Positions 44,213 through 54,252 are shown, counted from the first letter of the stretch. The stretch: 64,000 nt of DNA from Sporocytophaga sp. (GCF_017745095.1 NZ_JAGHZZ010000004.1:62001-126000); one strand, 5' to 3'. Numbers and translations are program-made. Notes: generated from the sequence alone by a model not told the origin.

Positions 44213-45510
44213 TGGAAGAAAAGAAGAAGAAAAGCTTTCCTCTTTATCTTCAGATCCTTCTGGGAATGATTGCTGGAATCCTTTGGGGATTTTATGCACC
44301 TAAGTTTCCCGAAGGAACAAAGTTTACAGTAGATTATATAAAGCCATTCGGAACTATTTTCCTTAGGCTTCTACAAATGGTTGCAATTCCTTTAATTCTC
44401 ACATCTTTGATTTCTGGAATTGCAAACTTAAAAGATTTTGCTAAAGTCGGAAGGATCGGAGGAAAAACGATCCTTTTGTTTTTTTGTACAGCAATTTGTG
44501 CTACGTTTCTTGGAGTTACACTTGCCAGTTTTATCAAACCTGGAAAAGTAATTTCCGAAGAAACCAGAAATCAGATGATTTCTAAATATCAGGATGCTAC
44601 TGCGAAAAGTATTTCTGCATATGCGCAAGTTGAGGAAAGCCCTCTTACTCCTTTAGTGGAAATGGTTCCTTCTAACTTCTTTGGGGCTGCATCAGACAAT
44701 ACACGCATGCTTCAGGTGGTATTTTTCGGATTACTTTTTGGAATAGCACTTACCCGAATATCCTCTGAAAAAGCAGCTACTGTAGTTGGTTTTCTTGAAG
44801 CTGTCAATGAAGCTCTCCTTAAAATGGTTATGATGATCATGGCTGCAGCACCTGTAGGCGTATTTGCATTAATGGCTTCTGTGCTTGTAGAACTGGCAGG
44901 AAATGGGAGTCAGATGGTCCAGCTTTTGTATTCTCTTCTCTGGTATGCCATCTCTGTATTGATAGGATTGACTGTTATTCTATTGATACTTTATCCTGCC
45001 ATATTTACCTTTTTTTCCAATATAAAATATGGTCAGTTTTTCAAAGGAATGAGGCCGGCATTTTTGCTTGCGTTTACTTCAAGTTCAAGCAATGCTACAC
45101 TTCCGGTCACAATGGAAAGGGTAGAACATCATCTGAAAGTGCCGGCAGAGATTACAGGTTTTGTTTTGCCATTCGGTACGACTGTGAATATGGATGGTAC
45201 AGCTCTTTATCAAAGTATTGCTGCGGTATTTATAGCTCAGGCATTTGGTCTGGAGCTTACTTTTTTTCAGCAAATCACTATAGTTTTTACGGCTACATTG
45301 GCAGCTGTCGGTGCTGCAGGAATTCCTGGTGCGGGTATGATTACTTTGATTGCAGTTCTGAAGAGTACCGATATACCTGTAGAAGGTATTGCTTTGATTC
45401 TTGCCCCGGATAGAATCCTGGATATGTGTCGCACAGTTGTAAATGTAGCAGGAGATGCCATGGCTGCAGTGGTTGTTGCCGGATCCGAAAAATCAGGGGG
45501 AAATTCTTAA
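44212..45510 (+). CDS. Dicarboxylate/amino acid:cation symporter (DAACS)
   Basis: A 432-residue transporter of the glutamate/aspartate/dicarboxylate family. It begins with a charged KKKSFPLYLQILLG, has eight or so hydrophobic helices, a serine-rich hairpin ASFTSSSS-like (LAFTSSSSNATLPVT), and a second hairpin PFGTTVNMDGTALYQS that carries the cation site. GAAGIPGAGMITL and LAPDRILDMCRTVVNVAGD complete the family pattern. The natural substrate (glutamate, aspartate or C4 acids) cannot be told. Confidence 0.92.
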   Translation: MEEKKKKSFPLYLQILLGMIAGILWGFYAPKFPEGTKFTVDYIKPFGTIFLRLLQMVAIPLILTSLISGIANLKDFAKVGRIGGKTILLFFCTAICATFLGVTLASFIKPGKVISEETRNQMISKYQDATAKSISAYAQVEESPLTPLVEMVPSNFFGAASDNTRMLQVVFFGLLFGIALTRISSEKAATVVGFLEAVNEALLKMVMMIMAAAPVGVFALMASVLVELAGNGSQMVQLLYSLLWYAISVLIGLTVILLILYPAIFTFFSNIKYGQFFKGMRPAFLLAFTSSSSNATLPVTMERVEHHLKVPAEITGFVLPFGTTVNMDGTALYQSIAAVFIAQAFGLELTFFQQITIVFTATLAAVGAAGIPGAGMITLIAVLKSTDIPVEGIALILAPDRILDMCRTVVNVAGDAMAAVVVAGSEKSGGNS

Positions 45511-45645
45511 TATAATTTCGTAAATTTGATTCGTTGTAACAAACATTTTATGCCATTGGATTAAATGCAATTGGAAATGAGTTTGTTTTAGCAAAATGAA
45601 TTAAGTTAAGTCTAAAATTGTTCTTCCATTTTATCAATCAAAATC

Positions 45646-46224
45646 ATGGAGTCTACAGAAAAAAGAGTTATAAATATTTATACAGAATCGAATCCAAATC
45701 CGAATTCTTTGAAATTCGTTACGGATTTTCTTTTAGTATCGGAAAGCGTTGATTTCCCTAGTCCAGTAAGTACAGCAAATTGTCCCCTGGCTCAGGATCT
45801 TTTCCGTTTTAGCTTTGTGAAGAGAGTATTTTTCTCATCTAATTTTATCACTATCACAAAATCAGATGATATCGACTGGATTGAAGTTACTCCAATGATC
45901 AAATCTCTGATTAAGGGTTATCTGGAGGAAGGAAAACCTCTTTTCAATGAAAAATTTGTACCTGAAAATTTATCTCCAACTGCCGGAGATTCTGAAATCG
46001 TAGGGAAAATAAAGGTTATTCTTGATGAATACATCAGACCAGCGGTAGAGCAGGACGGTGGTGCCATTACTTTTAGCTCATTTAATGACGGTGTGGTTAA
46101 AGTAATTTTACAAGGTTCTTGTAGTGGTTGTCCTTCTTCTACAATCACATTGAAGGCTGGTATTGAAAACCTTCTTAAAAAGATGATTCCTGAAGTGCAG
46201 GAAGTTGTTGCTGAAAATGCTTAA
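45646..46224 (+). CDS. NifU-like iron-sulfur scaffold protein (NfuA-type)
   Basis: A 192-residue protein with an Nfu N-terminal domain (TESNPNPNSLKFVTDFLL ... NCPLAQDLFRFSFVKRVFFSSNFITITK) and a C-terminal NifU domain holding GSCSGCPSS, with Cys159 and Cys162 to bind a 4Fe-4S cluster. It should deliver clusters to target proteins. The gene is single, with a terminator after it. Not an IscU-type scaffold. Confidence 0.9.
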   Translation: MESTEKRVINIYTESNPNPNSLKFVTDFLLVSESVDFPSPVSTANCPLAQDLFRFSFVKRVFFSSNFITITKSDDIDWIEVTPMIKSLIKGYLEEGKPLFNEKFVPENLSPTAGDSEIVGKIKVILDEYIRPAVEQDGGAITFSSFNDGVVKVILQGSCSGCPSSTITLKAGIENLLKKMIPEVQEVVAENA

Positions 46225-46244
46225 GAAAAAAATAATGGTTAATG

Positions 46245-46272
46245 AGAAGAGCTCTGATGGGCTCTTTTTTTT
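46245..46272 (+). terminator. Terminator after the nfu gene
   Basis: AAGAGC (46247-46252) with GCTCTT (46261-46266) plus flanking pairs, followed by TTTTTTTT. 21 nt past the stop codon. Confidence 0.75.
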
Positions 46273-46280
46273 ACCGTGAC

Positions 46281-46318
46281 AAGAAAAAATAAGCTCTGGT
46301 GTTAACGTCCAGAGCTTA
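46281..46318 (-). terminator. Terminator facing the dusB gene
   Basis: TAAGCTCTGG (46290-46299) pairs with CCAGAGCTTA (46309-46318). Read on the minus strand, it is followed by a U-run (A-run at 46284-46289). It lies about 100 nt past the dusB stop. Confidence 0.75.
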
Positions 46319-46419
46319 TAAAATTTCCCTAATTGATTAACTTTTTCCCGATAATTAATCAAACGTAAGACTTTGCGATATTTGAAAACGTTGTATCGTT
46401 TTCTATTTTTTTTTGTAAA

Positions 46420-47418
46420 TTAATTTAGTACGTCAACTCCTGCACTATAAGTTTTTTCAACTTCATCCAGAATCTCAGATACTTCTTCGACACTTCCTGC
46501 TGTTACTATTCTTTGTCTGAAAGGCTTAAAGTTAGGGAAGCCTCTGAAATAATTTGTATAATGAGGACGCATCTCAAAAATTCCTGTTTTAGGCCCTTTC
46601 CATTCTACAGATCTGATCAGATGTTGTTTGCAAACTCTTATTCTTTCTGCAATATCTGGTTCGGCTAATTTTTCTCCTGTTTTGAAATAATGTTTGATCT
46701 GGTTAAATACCCAAGGATTGCCAATTGCTGCTCTTCCGATCATAATTCCGTCAGGACCAAATCTGTTTTTATAATCCAGGGCTTTTTCCGGTGAATCGAT
46801 ATCTCCATTTCCAAAAATAGGGATATGAATGCTTTGCATTTCTTTGACTTTGGCTATCCAGCTCCAATCTGCTTCGCCTTTATACATTTGATATCTCGTG
46901 CGGGCGTGAATAGTTAAAGCCTGAACACCAACATCCTGAAGTCTTTGTGCTACTTCAAGAATTTTAATGTTTTTCTCATCCCATCCGAGCCTTGTTTTGA
47001 CGGTAACTGGTACTTTACATCTCTTGACAATTTCCTCAGACATCTTCTGCATTTTAGGAAGGTCAAGTAAAATTCCAGCTCCGGCCCCCTTGCAAGCTAC
47101 TTTGTTAACGGGGCAACCGTAATTAATATCGACAAGCTCTGGGCCTGCCCCCTCAGCAATAGCAGCAGCCTCTCGCATGGCCTCAATTTTATCGCCGAAA
47201 ATCTGAATACCGATAGGTCGTTCATAGTCGTAGATGTCTAGTTTCTGCAGACTTTTTTCAGCATCACGGATCAATCCGTCTGCTGCTATGAACTCAGTGT
47301 ACATCATATCCGCACCATTTTCCTTGCATACAGCCCTAAAAGGTGGATCACTAACGTCCTCCATGGGAGCAAGTAAAAGGGGGAATTCCCCAAGTTCTAT
47401 CTGACCTATTTTAACCAA
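46420..47418 (-). CDS. dusB: tRNA-dihydrouridine synthase (DusB-type)
   Basis: FMN-dependent enzyme that reduces uridines in tRNA. Hallmarks are the APMEDVSDPPFRAVCKENGADMMYTEF start, INYGCPVNKVACKGAGAGIL (with the catalytic cysteine loop), VTVKTRLGWDE, IHARTRYQMYKGEADW and GNGDIDSPEKALDY. Length 332 residues. Single minus-strand gene, ended by a hairpin. Confidence 0.93.
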   Translation of the reverse strand: MVKIGQIELGEFPLLLAPMEDVSDPPFRAVCKENGADMMYTEFIAADGLIRDAEKSLQKLDIYDYERPIGIQIFGDKIEAMREAAAIAEGAGPELVDINYGCPVNKVACKGAGAGILLDLPKMQKMSEEIVKRCKVPVTVKTRLGWDEKNIKILEVAQRLQDVGVQALTIHARTRYQMYKGEADWSWIAKVKEMQSIHIPIFGNGDIDSPEKALDYKNRFGPDGIMIGRAAIGNPWVFNQIKHYFKTGEKLAEPDIAERIRVCKQHLIRSVEWKGPKTGIFEMRPHYTNYFRGFPNFKPFRQRIVTAGSVEEVSEILDEVEKTYSAGVDVLN

Positions 47419-47513
47419 AGTTGTATTATTTTAATTATTAGGAGCAACTATATCTTTTTTTTGAAACTGTCCCAGAAATATGTCGGGGCAATAAAGTAAA
47501 TTTACCAACTTTT

Positions 47514-48449
47514 ATGGAAAATATTAATAGTTCAGGAAGCGGAATACTTGAAAAAACACTCGGTGTACTTATTGTATTCTTAGTACTTATTGGAAGTATG
47601 CTAATTGGCAGTGGATTAGGTCATATTCTTCTTAAGGAGGTTTGGGGAATTAGTTTTAATTCAGAAACTGAATTGCTAAATCTTATAAAAAGTTCCCCTG
47701 ATCCAAAGTCATTGATTTTAAAAAGTCAGGCTGTAAATGCGATTATTACTTTTTTAGTGATGCCTCTTATATATATGGCCATATTCAGACAGTCATATTT
47801 TAAGAAATTTAATCCAATCACAAAAAGACTTCCTTTTTTTCTGATTTTGTCAATTATTATATTTTTTATGGGAATGCCTCTTCTTGCTTATCTGGTGGAT
47901 TGGAACAAGGAAATGAAATTACCCTCAAGCCTCAAGCCACTTCAAGATTGGATGGAGAATAGCGAAAACCTGGCGAAAGTACTTACTGAAACTATTATTT
48001 ATTATAAAGACAACACATCATTTGTAGTTACACTTTTGGTTGTTGCCCTGATTCCGGGTATTGGTGAAGAATTGGTTTTTAGAGGCGTTGTGCAGAACGA
48101 GTTAAAAGATATTCTCAAATCGCCCACATTAGCTATTTGGATTACCGGATTTTTGTTCAGTTTTATTCATTTTCAGTTCTTTGGTTTTTTTCCAAGGATG
48201 TTTCTTGGTGTCCTATTTGGATACTTATATTATTGGTCAGGGAATATATATGTGTCCATGTTTGTACATTTTATGAACAATGCACTTACACTTATTTTGG
48301 CTAATATGTATAAGCAAAAAGATATTAGCTTTAATCCGGATTCGTCAGAGTCTATACCCTTCTATTCTGTGGTGGTATCGCTCATTGCCTTTTCTTTTTT
48401 TATTTATTTATATCAAAGGAATTCGAAAGAGGCAGGAATCACAAAATAA
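47514..48449 (+). CDS. CPBP family intramembrane metalloprotease
   Basis: A 311-residue multi-helix membrane protein with the CPBP/Abi motifs: EExxxR at Glu185-Glu186-Arg190 (GIGEELVFRGVVQNE), FSFIHFQ with His219 and HFMNNALT with His252 and Asn255. These residues are the catalytic set of type II CAAX prenyl endopeptidase relatives. Substrates are unknown. Next gene, cdsA, is 77 nt on. Confidence 0.88.
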   Translation: MENINSSGSGILEKTLGVLIVFLVLIGSMLIGSGLGHILLKEVWGISFNSETELLNLIKSSPDPKSLILKSQAVNAIITFLVMPLIYMAIFRQSYFKKFNPITKRLPFFLILSIIIFFMGMPLLAYLVDWNKEMKLPSSLKPLQDWMENSENLAKVLTETIIYYKDNTSFVVTLLVVALIPGIGEELVFRGVVQNELKDILKSPTLAIWITGFLFSFIHFQFFGFFPRMFLGVLFGYLYYWSGNIYVSMFVHFMNNALTLILANMYKQKDISFNPDSSESIPFYSVVVSLIAFSFFIYLYQRNSKEAGITK

Positions 48450-48526
48450 TTTCAGATTTATACCCTTTTTTTTGCTAAACTTGAATTGAAAACCGCCAGG
48501 TTTTTAATAATCATAAATTAAGGGAA

Positions 48527-49363
48527 ATGAAATTAGTTACTAAAATCCGTAACATGGGTAACCTCACTCAGCGGATTATTGCCGGTCTGGCCGGTGCGTT
48601 TATTATGATCTCAGCAATTTGTTTTAATGAATGGAGCTATTTTGCTTTGTTGTTTACAATTTGCCTGCTGTCGTTAATTGAATTTTACAACCTTATTGAG
48701 GTTGCAGAAATTAAACCCAATAAGATATTCGGAGTGGTTTCCGGAATGATGATTTTTACTCTTTTTTTTCTGATAGAAAAGCAAGTTCTCACCTTTGATT
48801 GTTATTTTCTATTGTTTCCGTTTCTGTTTCTCCTCTTTTTGATGGAACTCTTCAGGAAAAACGATAAACCATTTTTTAACATAGCCTTTACATTCTTAGG
48901 AAATATCTACATTGCTCTTCCTTTTGGATTGCTCCATGTTTGTGCTTTTTACCTTCAGGAATATAATTTTCATATTATTCTGGGTATTCTTCTCATTCTT
49001 TGGGCTAATGATATTGGAGGCTACGTTGCAGGGATGGCATTAGGTAAAACCAAGTTGTTTTTTAGGATTTCCCCAAAAAAAACCTGGGAAGGAAGTATCG
49101 GTGGAGGGTTATTCGCATTGGCCATCGGATTCACACTGTCATTATTCTGGAAAGAACTTGACACACTTCATTGGTTGATTATGGCAGCTATTATAGTTGT
49201 TGTTGGTAGCTATGGAGATCTTGTCGAATCACTGTTGAAAAGAAGCCTTGCTATTAAAGATTCTGCCCAAACAATTCCCGGTCATGGAGGTTTTTTGGAT
49301 CGGTTTGACGGGCTATTGCTCTCATCACCTTTTATAGCAGCCTTTTTAAAGATTTTTTCATAA
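48527..49363 (+). CDS. cdsA: Phosphatidate cytidylyltransferase
   Basis: Makes CDP-diacylglycerol from phosphatidate and CTP, the entry to phospholipids. A 278-residue polytopic protein; the C-terminal signature SLLKRSLAIKDSAQTIPGHG then GFLDRFDG is exact, with KKTWEGSIGG and NDIGGYVAGMALGKTKLF ahead of it. An internal ATG (48554) is another possible start. Close to the phospholipid gene psd. Confidence 0.95.
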   Translation: MKLVTKIRNMGNLTQRIIAGLAGAFIMISAICFNEWSYFALLFTICLLSLIEFYNLIEVAEIKPNKIFGVVSGMMIFTLFFLIEKQVLTFDCYFLLFPFLFLLFLMELFRKNDKPFFNIAFTFLGNIYIALPFGLLHVCAFYLQEYNFHIILGILLILWANDIGGYVAGMALGKTKLFFRISPKKTWEGSIGGGLFALAIGFTLSLFWKELDTLHWLIMAAIIVVVGSYGDLVESLLKRSLAIKDSAQTIPGHGGFLDRFDGLLLSSPFIAAFLKIFS

Positions 49364-49417
49364 ACAATAAGGCTTCTTCTCCGTAAACATTTCGACAAAA
49401 CAAAGAAAAAAGCGGAT

Positions 49418-50695
49418 ATGTCATATATAGAACCAGCACCAATTAAGGATAAAGACAACCCTTTAGAATCCATGATGTCCAGATTCGATCTGGCAGCACA
49501 GAAGTTAGGACTTGACAATGAAACTTATAACGTTTTAAAAAATCCTGACAAACAGGTGATTGTCTCTTTACCGATTACTATGGATGACGGAAGGATCAAA
49601 GTATTTTCTGGTTACAGGGTAATTCATAATACTATACTTGGTCCTTCAAAAGGAGGGATCAGGTATGATATGGGAGTTACTTTGGATGAGGTGAAAGCTC
49701 TTGCAGCTTGGATGACATGGAAATGTGCTGTGGTTGATATTCCTTACGGAGGAGCAAAGGGGGGGATTATGTGTAATCCAAGAGCTATGTCCAAAGGGGA
49801 AATCGAACGACTTACCCGGGCATATACTTTATCAATGATGGATGTTTTTGGGCCTGATAAAGATATTCCGGCTCCTGACATGGGGACAAGTCAGCAAGAA
49901 ATGGCCTGGCTGATGGACGAATATTCCAAAGCAAAAGGGATGACAGTAAATGCTGTTGTTACCGGAAAACCGTTGGTTCTCGGAGGTTCATTGGGCCGAG
50001 TGGAAGCGACAGGCAGAGGGGTAATGGTAAGTGCACTTTCTGCTATGCAGAGGTTGAAGATGAATCCAAGTCAGACAAGTTGCGCTATTCAAGGATTTGG
50101 CAATGTGGGCTCAAATACCGCCAGACTTCTGGAGGAAAGAGGAGTTAAAATTAAAGCATTAAGTGATATAAGTGGAGCCTTTTGGAATGATAAAGGGATT
50201 GATATTCAGGATGCCCTTAAATACAGAGATAAAAACAATGGTATGCTGGAAGGTTATCCAAATGCAGAAAAAATGGATGATTCGGAAGGAATCATTACCT
50301 GTCAGGTTGACCTTTTGGTGCCTGCAGCCAAAGAGGATGTAATCAATATTTACAACGCCCCTAATATAAAAGCGAGGCTTATTGTTGAAGGGGCCAATGG
50401 ACCAACCAGTGCCAATGCGGATGATATAATCAATGAAAAGGGCATAATGGTGGTTCCGGATATTCTTGCAAATGCCGGTGGAGTTACCGTTTCCTATTTC
50501 GAATGGGTGCAAAATCGTTTGGGACTTAGATGGCCTTTGGAAAGAGTTAACAGAAGGTGTGACAGGATCATGAAAGAAGCTTTTGAAAAAGTCTACAGCA
50601 CATCTCTCGAATTTAATGTTCCTATGAGAATTGCCGCCTATATTGTTGCCATAGATAAAGTAGCAAAAACATACAAATTCAGAGGAGGATTTTAA
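49418..50695 (+). CDS. Glu/Leu/Phe/Val family dehydrogenase (glutamate dehydrogenase)
   Basis: Oxidative deamination/reductive amination of glutamate. Signatures: PITMDDGRIKVFSGYRVIHN, GPSKGGIRYDMGVTLDEV, MTWKCAVVDIPYGGAKGGI with the catalytic lysine, and the NAD-binding IQGFGNVGSNTARLLEERGV. The end is a long C-terminal helix pair (FEKVYSTSLEFNVPMRIAAYIVAIDKVAK). At 425 residues it matches the GdhA type; coenzyme preference is not determined. Confidence 0.93.
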   Translation: MSYIEPAPIKDKDNPLESMMSRFDLAAQKLGLDNETYNVLKNPDKQVIVSLPITMDDGRIKVFSGYRVIHNTILGPSKGGIRYDMGVTLDEVKALAAWMTWKCAVVDIPYGGAKGGIMCNPRAMSKGEIERLTRAYTLSMMDVFGPDKDIPAPDMGTSQQEMAWLMDEYSKAKGMTVNAVVTGKPLVLGGSLGRVEATGRGVMVSALSAMQRLKMNPSQTSCAIQGFGNVGSNTARLLEERGVKIKALSDISGAFWNDKGIDIQDALKYRDKNNGMLEGYPNAEKMDDSEGIITCQVDLLVPAAKEDVINIYNAPNIKARLIVEGANGPTSANADDIINEKGIMVVPDILANAGGVTVSYFEWVQNRLGLRWPLERVNRRCDRIMKEAFEKVYSTSLEFNVPMRIAAYIVAIDKVAKTYKFRGGF

Positions 50696-50732
50696 TCTTT
50701 TATTATATTTGCTGCTTCATTTAATTTAAAAT

Positions 50733-51392
50733 ATGGTAATTCATAAAGAAGGATATAAAATCCTTACGTATCTTTTTGTTGTTCTTTTGATTGTTAACCT
50801 AGCAGTATATTATTTATTGCCAGAAAGCGTGACTATCCGCTGGACAGTTTGGGGAATATCTGCATTTATTTATATAATGATTCTGCAATTTTTCAGAAGT
50901 CCCCGCAGATTAATTATGACAAATGACAATCACGTGATAGCTCCTGCAGATGGAAAAGTGGTTGTAATAGAAGAGGTTGAAGAGACTGAGTTTTTTAATG
51001 AGAAAAGAAAACAGGTATCAATTTTTATGTCACCTGTCAACGTACATATTAATAGAAATCCCATTTCTGGAATGGTAACATATTTTAAATACCATCCCGG
51101 TAAGTATCTTGTTGCGTGGCATCCTAAGTCCAGTACAGAAAATGAAAGAACTACAATTGTTGTAACCGCTAAAAACGGAACAAGCATATTGCTAAGACAG
51201 ATTGCAGGAGCTCTTGCTAAAAGAATTGTATGGTATTTACAGGCAGGAGAAGAAGTGAAGCAAGGGGAGGAATTGGGCTTTATAAAGTTCGGATCTAGAG
51301 TGGATGTTTTTCTTCCATTGGATGCTAAAGTTAAAGTAACCATGGGCGAAAAAGTGAAGGGCGGATCGACCGTAATTGCCGAGTTTAACTAG
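50733..51392 (+). CDS. psd: Phosphatidylserine decarboxylase
   Basis: Makes phosphatidylethanolamine. A 219-residue short (archaeal/Bacteroidota-type) enzyme with N-terminal membrane helices (HKEGYKILTYLFVVLLIVNLAVYYLLP), VIAPADGKVVVIEEV and FMSPVNVHINRNPISG. Near the C-terminus FIKFGSRVDVF carries the Gly-Ser self-cleavage site that creates the pyruvoyl group. It follows gdh by 37 nt and works on the lipid route served by cdsA. Confidence 0.92.
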   Translation: MVIHKEGYKILTYLFVVLLIVNLAVYYLLPESVTIRWTVWGISAFIYIMILQFFRSPRRLIMTNDNHVIAPADGKVVVIEEVEETEFFNEKRKQVSIFMSPVNVHINRNPISGMVTYFKYHPGKYLVAWHPKSSTENERTTIVVTAKNGTSILLRQIAGALAKRIVWYLQAGEEVKQGEELGFIKFGSRVDVFLPLDAKVKVTMGEKVKGGSTVIAEFN

Positions 51393-51501
51393 TTTAAAAG
51401 CTAAAGAAAATTTTTTTATTAAAATTCTTGGAGCAACAAACTATTCATATTTAACTTCGTTATTAGAATCTAAAATTTTAAAAAGGAATTAATTTGAGCT
51501 T

Positions 51502-51834
51502 ATGAAAAACAATAACCTTGACGACCTAAGCGACGATGAGCTTTATGCAAGTTTTGAAGCTTATAAAGCATTACTGGATGCCGGACTTTCAAAGGATCAA
51601 GCCCTTTCCAGAACAGGTCTGACAGCACAGATTGTTAAAGACCTGGAGGATGAAGAGAAGACAATGGAAGAGGAAGATGAATATGATTTCAAAGATGAGT
51701 GGGAAGATGGAGGAGATGATGATGATGCTGATTTTGATGATGATTCTAACTGGAAAGAAGAAAACTTTGATGAAGAAGGTAGCTGGGATGATGACGATGC
51801 TAGCAGCAGTGGAGGCTGGGATGACAGATATTAA
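51502..51834 (+). CDS. Hypothetical acidic protein, 110 residues
   Basis: A small, very acidic protein: first half helical (DLSDDELYASFEAYKALLDAGLSKDQALSRTGL), second half a run of Asp/Glu (EEDEYDFKDEWEDGGDDDDADFDDD) ending in WDDRY. No family is recognised. The tail could bind cations or mimic nucleic acid, but there is no evidence. Its own terminator follows 22 nt after the stop. Confidence 0.7.
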   Translation: MKNNNLDDLSDDELYASFEAYKALLDAGLSKDQALSRTGLTAQIVKDLEDEEKTMEEEDEYDFKDEWEDGGDDDDADFDDDSNWKEENFDEEGSWDDDDASSSGGWDDRY

Positions 51835-51855
51835 TTAGAAAATATTTTTATAAGA

Positions 51856-51886
51856 ATAAAAGCCCCGACCTTCGGGGCTTTTTTAT
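51856..51886 (+). terminator. Terminator after the acidic protein gene
   Basis: AAAAGCCCCGA with TCGGGGCTTTTTT (51858-51868, 51872-51884), GC-rich stem, 3-nt loop, T-run. Canonical. Confidence 0.92.
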
Positions 51887-51936
51887 TTATTGACTTTTTA
51901 TTTCCTTTACATTTTTCTAAAACAAAGGAAGTTAAA

Positions 51937-52515
51937 ATGAATAGCAATACAATCCTTGCAGAGTTAAAAAGCGCAGCAGAAGTTTTGAATAATTTTATCA
52001 ATTCAGAGCAAAATATACAAGCTATTGAAACTGCTGCGGAGTTAATGATAAGCTCGCTGAAGAATGGAGGCAAAATCATAAGCTGTGGTAATGGAGGTTC
52101 ATCCTGCGATGCCATGCATTTTGCAGAAGAACTGACCGGCAGATATAGAGAGAACAGGGAGCCTATTGCTGCAATATCAATTTCTGATCCTAGTCATATT
52201 ACATGCACTGCAAATGATTATGGCTATGCATTTGTTTTTTCAAGATATGTTGGTGCTTTAGGCAGGCCAGGGGATGTGCTGCTTGCCATCAGTACCAGTG
52301 GAAATTCCGAAAACGTATTAAAAGCTGCAGAAGAAGCGAAAGGTAAAGGAATGAAGGTGGTTGGGCTGACTGGAAAAAACGGGGGAAAACTAGCTGGACT
52401 GGCAGATGTGGCTATAAATGTCAGTCATCAGGGGTTTGCAGACAGAATTCAGGAAGTACACATAAAAATTATTCATATTTTAATATTACTAATCGAAAAA
52501 GGGCTAGCTAAATAA
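51937..52515 (+). CDS. gmhA: Phosphoheptose isomerase
   Basis: Isomerises sedoheptulose 7-phosphate to D-glycero-D-manno-heptose 7-phosphate for lipopolysaccharide core. A 192-residue SIS-fold enzyme with [43 protein letters not shown] and [14 protein letters not shown]. Full length. It follows a terminator by about 50 nt and precedes the comM/yifB gene. Confidence 0.92.
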   Translation: MNSNTILAELKSAAEVLNNFINSEQNIQAIETAAELMISSLKNGGKIISCGNGGSSCDAMHFAEELTGRYRENREPIAAISISDPSHITCTANDYGYAFVFSRYVGALGRPGDVLLAISTSGNSENVLKAAEEAKGKGMKVVGLTGKNGGKLAGLADVAINVSHQGFADRIQEVHIKIIHILILLIEKGLAK

Positions 52516-52548
52516 GCTCTTTTTTTAACTCTTTCAACTTGCTAAGCT

Positions 52549-54099
52549 ATGGTTGCCAAAACTTTTGGGAGCGCCGTCTATGGCGTGAATGCCTATACTG
52601 TTACTATTGAAGTAAATATAGGTCAGGGTACTAAATTTTTTATCGTTGGCCTTCCTGACAGTGCCGTCAAGGAAAGTGAACATCGAGTGGAATCCGCAAT
52701 TAAGAATCTTGGTTATGCAATGCCAAGGCAAAAAGTTGTCGTAAACCTTGCTCCTGCTGATATCAAAAAGGAAGGTTCTGCTTATGATCTGCCAATTGCA
52801 CTAGGAACGCTTTTTGCATCGGACCAGATTAATGCCGAAGATTTTGACCAATATGTAATCATGGGAGAGTTGGCTTTAGATGGAAAGTTGAGACCAATTA
52901 AAGGTGTCCTCCCCATTGCAATAGAAGCCAGAAAGCAAGGTTTTAAGGGATTTTTATTGCCTAAAGAAAATGAGGCTGAGGCTGCAATAGTTAATAATCT
53001 TGATATTTATGGAATTTCTCATCTTCAGGAAGCTATTGACTTTTTTGAAGGAAAGGTCCAGTTGAGACCATTAAGGGTGGATACAAGGTCAATTTTCTTT
53101 AATCAGATTAATAACTATGATGCTGATTTTGCTCATGTACAAGGGCAGGAAAATATTAAAAGAGCACTGGAAATTGCAGCAGCGGGCGGTCACAATGTAA
53201 TTATGATAGGCCCTCCAGGTGCGGGAAAAACAATGCTAGCCAAAAGGCTTCCCACAATTTTGCCTCCGCTTACTTTAAATGAGGCTCTTGAAACAACCAA
53301 GATACATTCAGTTGCCGGTAAATTAAAAGGTGCCGGAGCATTGATATCAACACGTCCGTTTAGAGCTCCTCATCATACAGTCAGTGATGTAGCTCTTGTA
53401 GGAGGTGGTGGACATCCTCAACCTGGCGAAATTTCTCTTGCCCATAATGGTGTTCTTTTTTTGGATGAATTGCCGGAATTTAAAAGGACTGTGCTAGAGG
53501 TAATGAGGCAACCGCTGGAAGAGAGAAAAGTGTGTATCTCCAGAGCAAAGGTTTCGGTTGAGTTTCCATCGAATTTTATGCTGATTGCAAGTATGAATCC
53601 TTGTCCTTGTGGATATTACAATCATCCGGAAAAAGAATGTGTTTGCGGGCCAGGCGTTGTTCAGAAATATCTCAATAAAGTGAGTGGTCCACTATTGGAC
53701 CGCATTGATCTTCATGTTGAAGTAACACCTGTGGGCTTTGATGAAATGTCATCAATCCGAAAAACAGAAAGCAGTGGAGAAATCCGGGAGCGTGTAATTA
53801 AAGCAAGAGAAATTCAGCAGAAACGATTTGAGGAACTGCCGACAGGTGAAAATCTCATTCATTCAAATTCAATGATGCCCTCCCAAATGGTTAAAGAAAT
53901 TTGTATAATTTCAGAACCAGGGAAAAATCTACTTAAAAATGCTATGGAGAAATTAGGCCTCTCAGCCAGAGCCTACGATAGAATTCTGAGAGTTTCAAGG
54001 ACGATAGCTGACCTTGCTGAAAGTGAAGAAATTAAAGTAGAACACCTTGCAGAGGCAATTCAGTATAGGAGTCTCGATAGGGACGGGTGGGCAGGTTAA
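52549..54099 (+). CDS. YifB/ComM-family Mg-chelatase-like AAA+ ATPase
   Basis: A 516-residue protein with an N-terminal Lon-like S5 fold (GLPDSAVKESEHRVESAI) and a AAA+ domain with Walker A GPPGAGKT (221-228) and LFLDELPEFKRTVLEVMRQPLEER. A zinc-like cluster (NPCPCGYYNHPEKECVCG) precedes LLDRIDLHVEV, and the C-terminal sensor helix (LSARAYDRILRVSRTIADLA) is intact. ComM is a branch-migration helicase in natural transformation; the same family is called YifB. Starts 33 nt after gmhA. Confidence 0.93.
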   Translation: MVAKTFGSAVYGVNAYTVTIEVNIGQGTKFFIVGLPDSAVKESEHRVESAIKNLGYAMPRQKVVVNLAPADIKKEGSAYDLPIALGTLFASDQINAEDFDQYVIMGELALDGKLRPIKGVLPIAIEARKQGFKGFLLPKENEAEAAIVNNLDIYGISHLQEAIDFFEGKVQLRPLRVDTRSIFFNQINNYDADFAHVQGQENIKRALEIAAAGGHNVIMIGPPGAGKTMLAKRLPTILPPLTLNEALETTKIHSVAGKLKGAGALISTRPFRAPHHTVSDVALVGGGGHPQPGEISLAHNGVLFLDELPEFKRTVLEVMRQPLEERKVCISRAKVSVEFPSNFMLIASMNPCPCGYYNHPEKECVCGPGVVQKYLNKVSGPLLDRIDLHVEVTPVGFDEMSSIRKTESSGEIRERVIKAREIQQKRFEELPTGENLIHSNSMMPSQMVKEICIISEPGKNLLKNAMEKLGLSARAYDRILRVSRTIADLAESEEIKVEHLAEAIQYRSLDRDGWAG

Positions 54100-54226
54100 A
54101 TTTTTAGTGATTTTCGGGAACATTTTTAAGTTTAAAAAAATTATCCTTAAGATAAACTAGAATAATTGAGCTCTTATTGACAATTATTTCCCCCAAAACT
54201 GGCATGGTTTTTATCCTAATTTCAAG

Positions 54227-54234
54227 TATCTTTG
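54227..54234 (+). promoter_or_regulatory. Candidate -7 box for the cupredoxin gene
   Basis: TATCTTTG is an exact match to TAnnTTTG and is followed by TA, 18 nt before the ATG at 54253. The -33 region is only T-rich. Confidence 0.45.
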
Positions 54235-54252
54235 TATTTAATAATCAGTGGC